Positions 6,611-9,730 of a DNA stretch of 9,730 nucleotides are shown piece after piece. The first letter of the stretch is position 1; the number at the start of each line of letters is the position of its first letter. This DNA comes from an uncultured Methylophaga sp. (GTDB lineage Bacteria; Pseudomonadota; Gammaproteobacteria; Nitrosococcales; Methylophagaceae). Both the position numbers and the translations under genes were made by a program. Under the pieces are notes generated by a model that worked only from the letters and a program-made list of their open reading frames with translations, was not told the origin of the DNA and made no database searches. The stretch covers positions 1 to 9,730 of the forward strand of contig CAMPHB010000031.1 in assembly GCA_946885755.1 (NCBI GenBank), given 5' to 3'.

Positions 6611-6802
6611 ATGGACAGCAACAGTATTATTCAACTGGCCTCAGCGCTCAATAACCAGCAGATAGCCCAACAACAGCAAACCGCCGTACTGAAGCTGGCC
6701 AATGATCAACTGGCTGCTCAGGGGGAATTGATGATGAGCCTCTTGAGTACGGTGCCTGCAGCCACCGCCAGCAGTGGCAATATTATCAATACCAAAGTTT
6801 AA
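6611..6802 (+). CDS. YjfB-family small protein
   Basis: Predicted 63-residue soluble protein. An N-terminal helix with a Q-rich stretch (NNQQIAQQQQTAVLKLA, about 14-30) is followed by LMMSLLSTV (40-48) and a short C-terminal GNIINTKV. Length and layout match the YjfB family (PF14070, named putative motility protein after B. subtilis YjfB), whose members end in a similar G-x-x-[ID]-[DN]-x-x-V pattern. The family's real function is not established. AGGA lies 5 nt before the ATG. The gene follows the HTH protein by 7 nt and is followed by a terminator, so it closes this transcription unit. No flagellar gene is nearby, so a motility role is not supported by context. Confidence 0.65.
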   Translation: MDSNSIIQLASALNNQQIAQQQQTAVLKLANDQLAAQGELMMSLLSTVPAATASSGNIINTKV

Positions 6803-6825
6803 ATTCCGTCTTCTGCTTGTCCCTT

Positions 6826-6845
6826 ACTAACGCCTGTTAGTTTTT
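6826..6845 (+). terminator. Short Rho-independent terminator after the YjfB-like gene
   Basis: ACTAAC (6826-6831) pairs with GTTAGT (6836-6841) around GCCT and runs directly into four more T residues. The stem is short and AT-rich, so efficiency may be modest, but its place 24 nt after a stop codon fits. Confidence 0.55.
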
Positions 6846-6864
6846 CCGCTGCCCGGCGGCTTTT
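6846..6864 (+). terminator. Possible second tandem terminator
   Basis: CCGC (6846-6849) pairs with GCGG (6856-6859), followed by CTTTTC. The stem is only 4 bp, so the call is weak, but it directly follows the first hairpin and could back it up. Confidence 0.25.
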
Positions 6865-6919
6865 CAGTGACCCGTTAAACACGTAAGCTGCGCTTTAATT
6901 AACTGCGTGGATGCTGGTC

Positions 6920-8302
6920 ATGGAAAAAATCATCGTTATCGTCTATCTGATAATCGTATTGCTGGTTGGCTTGTGGGCCGGACGCGGTATGAAAGGCATG
7001 CAGGACTTTGCACTGGCTGGCAAATCGTTTGGCATGCTGGTGATTTTTGCAACCTTGTCGGCCTCGTTTATCGGTGGCGGTTTTTCGATGGGCAATGCTG
7101 AGAAAGTGTTTCTGGTCGGTGTCAGCAATATTGTTGCGCTATGGGGCTTCAGTATTAAAGAGATCCTGGTGGCCCGTTATATTGCACCCAAAATGAGCCG
7201 TTACCCGCAGGCGATTTCGGTCGGCGATATCATGGATGAGCATTATGGCCGGGGTGCCAGATTGTTCAGTGGTTTTTTTGCCATTGCTTTGTGTGCCGGT
7301 ATTCTGGGCGCACAGGTTGGTGCCATGGGGTATGTGTTTAACCTGTTTTTGGGCGTTGATAAAGTCTGGGGCATTTTAATCGGCTGCGGCATCGTTATTG
7401 CCTATTCGACTATTGGCGGCATGCGTGCGGTAGTCTGGACCGATGTTATACAGTTCATTGTGTTGGCGGTGGGCATCCCGATGACACTCTATTTCGGTCT
7501 GCAATATGTTGGTGGCTGGCAAGTATTGACACAGCAAGTGCCAGCCAGTCATTTGAGTTTGCCGACGGAGCCGCTGGCAATGTTGGCGCTGTTATCCTTA
7601 TTTTTGACATTTATGCTTGGCGAAACGCTGGTACCACCGTATTTACAGCGGTTACTGATCGGTAAGTCCAGTAAAGATGTAGCGCGCGGCTCGCTTCTCA
7701 GTGGTTTGTTTTCAATACCTTTTTTTGCGGTGACTGGTTTGATTGGGCTGGTGGCACTGGCAATGCAGCCGGGGCTGGATGCCAATCTCTCCATGCCTTA
7801 TGTGATTCAGGAAGCGGTGCCGCCAGTATTACAGGGTATTGTTGCGGCGGCGATAGTGTCGATTATTATGTCTTCAGCGGACTCGTTTCTGAATTCTGCA
7901 TCAATCGCTTTTAGTAACGACATTGTCGCGCCGTTGCGGGAAACGCCATTGTCGGCCAAAGCCGAATTACGATTGGCACAATGGGTGACACTGCTGGTCG
8001 GTATTTTATCGGTGATTTTTGCATTATCAATAGACAGCGTTATCGACATTCTGATTTACGCTTATAACTTCTGGGCGCCGACGGTATTAGTACCGCTGTG
8101 TATGGCTGTGCTTGGTTTTTATGTCAGTCAGCGGCGTTTTGTGGCGGGTGCCATGGCAGGGATCAGTGTGGCGATTATCTGGAATACGCTGCTCGGCGGG
8201 CCATTAAATGTTGATGGCTTAGTGTTAGGAACTGCAGCGAACTTGCTGGCATTTGTCGCAATTGACCGACAAGCGGCAAAAAAATACGCATTATCACGCT
8301 GA
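6920..8302 (+). CDS. Sodium:solute symporter family transporter
   Basis: Predicted 460-residue polytopic inner-membrane protein of the SSS family (PutP/PanF/SGLT type), with about 12-13 hydrophobic helices. It couples Na+ entry to solute uptake. Visible marks are MEKIIVIVYLIIVLLVGLWAGR as helix 1, the ATLSASFIGGGF segment in helix 2 (about 45-55), TIGGMRAVVWTDVIQF (about 160-175) and the family-typical helix-8 region IMSSADSFLNSASIAFSND (about 316-334), whose Ser/Asp residues lie at the Na+ site. It is shorter than PutP (502) and may lack the last helix of longer members. Its substrate cannot be told; proline, pantothenate, carboxylates or choline-like solutes are all possible. In-frame ATGs lie at 6911 and 6920. 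I prefer 6920 because of GTGGA upstream at a workable distance. Its stop is 1 nt from the stop of the convergent lipocalin gene. Confidence 0.9.
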   Translation: MEKIIVIVYLIIVLLVGLWAGRGMKGMQDFALAGKSFGMLVIFATLSASFIGGGFSMGNAEKVFLVGVSNIVALWGFSIKEILVARYIAPKMSRYPQAISVGDIMDEHYGRGARLFSGFFAIALCAGILGAQVGAMGYVFNLFLGVDKVWGILIGCGIVIAYSTIGGMRAVVWTDVIQFIVLAVGIPMTLYFGLQYVGGWQVLTQQVPASHLSLPTEPLAMLALLSLFLTFMLGETLVPPYLQRLLIGKSSKDVARGSLLSGLFSIPFFAVTGLIGLVALAMQPGLDANLSMPYVIQEAVPPVLQGIVAAAIVSIIMSSADSFLNSASIAFSNDIVAPLRETPLSAKAELRLAQWVTLLVGILSVIFALSIDSVIDILIYAYNFWAPTVLVPLCMAVLGFYVSQRRFVAGAMAGISVAIIWNTLLGGPLNVDGLVLGTAANLLAFVAIDRQAAKKYALSR

Positions 8303-8303
8303 T

Positions 8304-8822
8304 TTATTGTGGTGGGCTGTCCAGCCAGATCAAAGCATCAGTATTAAAACCGTTGGCTTTGGCCTCGGCAACAAAAGCCTGTTTTTGCGCATTGCTGATT
8401 TGTGGCTGACGGGCCAGCAACCATAAATAATCGCGATCCGGGCCGGCGACATAACTGACCTGATAGTCATCATCGAGATCAAAAACCACATAAGCGCCGT
8501 AAAAAGGCCCGAAAAACGATACTTTTAAATGGCCGGTGGTGCTGTCTTTTACAAAATAGGCTTTACCATTGGCAGTTTGCCACTGGTTTTTTTCGGCATC
8601 AAAACCACGATTTGTCACGTCAATACCGCCATCCTCACGCAACCGGTATTCTGCTGAGACCTCTGTCAAACCGCGCTCAAAGCGATGATCCAATCGGGCG
8701 ATTTCATACCATTTGCCGGTGTAACGATTAACATCAAAATTATCAACGGCAGTAATGCCCTGCGGTGCGCTGGTGCAAGCGGCCAATAACAATAAAGCGA
8801 TGCTCAGAAGTAATTTATGCAT
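8304..8822 (-). CDS. blc: Outer-membrane lipocalin (Blc family)
   Basis: Predicted 172-residue bacterial lipocalin. A lipoprotein signal ends in LLAAC with Cys16; the +2 residue is Thr, so outer-membrane sorting is expected. The first lipocalin motif GKWYEIARLDHRFERG is at 36-51. Further Blc-like segments are VSFFGPFYGAYVVFDLDDDY, YVAGPDRDYLWLLARQP and a C-terminal GFNTDALIWLDSPPQ. Blc proteins bind fatty acids and lysophospholipids in the periplasm and are induced in stationary phase or envelope stress in E. coli; that control is not shown here. I chose ATG-8822 because GAGGAG precedes it and the signal peptide then starts properly. A longer in-frame form from 8876 would add 18 residues that spoil the signal peptide. 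The gene is divergent from the small lipoprotein gene. Confidence 0.93.
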   Translation of the reverse strand: MHKLLLSIALLLLAACTSAPQGITAVDNFDVNRYTGKWYEIARLDHRFERGLTEVSAEYRLREDGGIDVTNRGFDAEKNQWQTANGKAYFVKDSTTGHLKVSFFGPFYGAYVVFDLDDDYQVSYVAGPDRDYLWLLARQPQISNAQKQAFVAEAKANGFNTDALIWLDSPPQ

Positions 8823-8947
8823 GGCATTCTCCTCAACCAGGCTGATTTGGCAAAGCCGATGCCGTAGTGGTTCCAAAAATAGTGATTTCTTTGCCGCGGC
8901 GTTAATGATACGTTTAGTTCAGCATATTGGCATAAGGCATTCATCAA

Positions 8948-9196
8948 ATGCGACTGTTGAAAATTCTACTCTCCGTGCTGGTTTGCAGCCTATTAGCGGG
9001 TTGTGCTGCTTATAGTGTGATGAACAGTGATCGTTATTATGATGCTCGTAGCAATGTGCCGGCAGGGCATTATCCGCCGGCAGGTGAATGCCGGATATGG
9101 TACCGGGATTTGCCAGCGGGCCAGCAGCCACCACCCGGTAATTGTCAGGAATTACAATACCATGTGCCGCCGGATGCTGTTTTACTGCGTGGCTGA
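8948..9196 (+). CDS. Small Pro/Gly-rich lipoprotein with duplicated motif
   Basis: Predicted 82-residue lipoprotein, function unknown. The signal peptide MRLLKILLSVLVCSLLAGC ends in the lipobox LAGC (Cys19), and the +2 Ala favours outer-membrane sorting. The mature part contains a motif present twice, PAGHYPPAGEC (38-48) and PAGQQPPPGNC (56-66), 18 residues apart; each ends in a Cys, and the pair may form a disulfide. The segment RIWYRDLPAGQQPPPGNC resembles short envelope lipoproteins found widely in gammaproteobacteria, usually annotated as hypothetical. The ribosome site is weak (AAGG about 10 nt before the ATG). It is divergent from the lipocalin gene across 125 bp. No clear -35/-10 pair could be assigned in that gap. 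Confidence 0.75.
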   Translation: MRLLKILLSVLVCSLLAGCAAYSVMNSDRYYDARSNVPAGHYPPAGECRIWYRDLPAGQQPPPGNCQELQYHVPPDAVLLRG

Positions 9197-9216
9197 CATT
9201 TTAATAACTCACAGAT

Positions 9217-9241
9217 AAAAAAAGCCGGGCGGTGCCCGGCT
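9217..9241 (-). terminator. Rho-independent terminator of the DUF4168 gene
   Basis: GC-rich 8-bp stem AGCCGGGC / GCCCGGCT (9223-9230 with 9234-9241) around a 3-nt loop. On the - strand it runs into a T tract (the A run 9217-9223). It lies 31 nt past the DUF4168 stop codon. The + side lacks a T tract, so it is mainly for the - strand. Confidence 0.9.
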
Positions 9242-9272
9242 CAAATCTAACACTCATGAAACAAACAGTTTC

Positions 9273-9662
9273 TTAGTTCATCATCGACTGAACTTTGTCA
9301 CGCAATTCGGCATTGCTTTGCAGTGCCAGAGCGATGTTGCTATAGGTTTCAACATCCATGCCGGCATCCTGAACTACCTGAACCATTTTCTGACTGGCCT
9401 CCTGCTGCAGTTGCGCTGCTTGATCCGGATCTTCAGTATTTTCCAGTTTGCCTGAATATTCACCACGAATGTTTTCCAGATCATCCTGGACAGCAGCAAA
9501 CTTTTTCAGATCGGCATCACTGAAATCAGTTGGTACATCCTGAGCTTGTGGAGCCGCGCCTTTATCAGGCGCCGCACGGTCATAACTGTCACCAGCATAA
9601 ACAGCGGTGCCCAACCCCATTGCCATTAATAATGCCATTGCAGATGTTAATTTGGTTTTCAT
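9273..9662 (-). CDS. Secreted DUF4168 domain protein
   Basis: Predicted 129-residue exported protein. A Sec signal peptide (1-23) has a plausible cleavage after VYA (21-23). The mature part starts with a low-complexity linker rich in Ala, Pro and Asp, then a helical domain from about residue 48: DFSDADLKKFAAVQDDLENIRGEY and a C-terminal MDVETYSNIALALQSNAELRDKVQSMMN. The phrase F-S-D-A-x-L-x-K-F-A followed by a late Y-x-x-I-A-x-A-x-x-x-x-x-x-L is typical of DUF4168, a periplasmic or surface family of unknown role. ATG-9662 is chosen because GAGGAG lies 9 nt before it and the signal peptide is then canonical; an in-frame start at 9689 would add nine polar residues. It is a single-gene unit with its own terminator. 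About 68 bp of upstream DNA is visible, with no convincing promoter. Confidence 0.88.
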   Translation of the reverse strand: MKTKLTSAMALLMAMGLGTAVYAGDSYDRAAPDKGAAPQAQDVPTDFSDADLKKFAAVQDDLENIRGEYSGKLENTEDPDQAAQLQQEASQKMVQVVQDAGMDVETYSNIALALQSNAELRDKVQSMMN

Positions 9663-9730
9663 CGTTTTTTCTCCTCGTTGGATTAACACAATCGTAGTAT
9701 TGCGAAAAGCATGCCAGGCCAGGTATAAAT

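Noticed and set aside
6650..6700. CAG/CAA-rich stretch as a nucleotide repeat
   Set aside because: It only encodes the Gln-rich helix of the YjfB-like protein and has no regular period.
8755..9015. 86-residue + strand frame across the lipocalin/lipoprotein gap
   Set aside because: It runs antisense to the lipocalin signal peptide and overlaps the lipoprotein gene in another frame; it shows no domain and no ribosome site.

Overview
The window looks like chromosomal DNA of a gammaproteobacterium with moderate GC. It encodes a Blc-type outer-membrane lipocalin, a DUF883 (ElaB/YqjD-type) membrane-anchored protein next to a YqjE-like two-helix protein, a YtjA-type DUF1328 protein and several lipobox lipoproteins. 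Genus cannot be fixed from the sequence alone. No tRNA, rRNA, CRISPR array, IS element or phage integrase is visible, and all genes share similar codon use.

Region 1 (1-3897, + strand) is the end of a molybdenum-hydroxylase operon. It holds a Tat-exported xanthine-dehydrogenase/IorB-like catalytic subunit, cut by the left window edge at or just after its start codon. Two tightly packed cofactor genes follow: an XdhC/CoxI-type maturation factor and a MocA-like nucleotidyltransferase, which should add CMP to the molybdopterin cofactor. The small 2Fe-2S partner subunit is not in the window and would be expected immediately upstream. The operon collides tail to tail, with overlapping stop codons, with a Crp/Fnr-family regulator on the - strand (3894-4625).

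Region 2 (about 4718-6864) is a run of small envelope and stress-type genes. On the - strand is a 54-residue DUF1328 membrane protein with its own terminator. On the + strand are an acidic lipoprotein, a DUF883 protein, a YqjE-like membrane protein, an orphan protein with a sigma-region-4-like helix-turn-helix, and a YjfB-family protein, ending at one or two short terminators. The DNA ahead of the lipoprotein and between it and the DUF883 gene is rich in hairpins. Their non-Watson-Crick pairs are G-U in the + strand transcript, which suggests RNA structure rather than DNA operators.

Region 3 (6920-9662) carries a sodium:solute symporter of unknown substrate, converging with only 1 nt between stop codons on a lipocalin lipoprotein gene. 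A small Pro/Gly-rich lipoprotein is divergent from the lipocalin gene. A secreted DUF4168 protein on the - strand has a strong terminator.

I see no convincing new defence or mobile system. The most unusual items are the structured RNA segments around the acidic lipoprotein, the orphan HTH/YjfB pair, and a shared HP..SL...G...G tail motif in the two adjacent membrane proteins.
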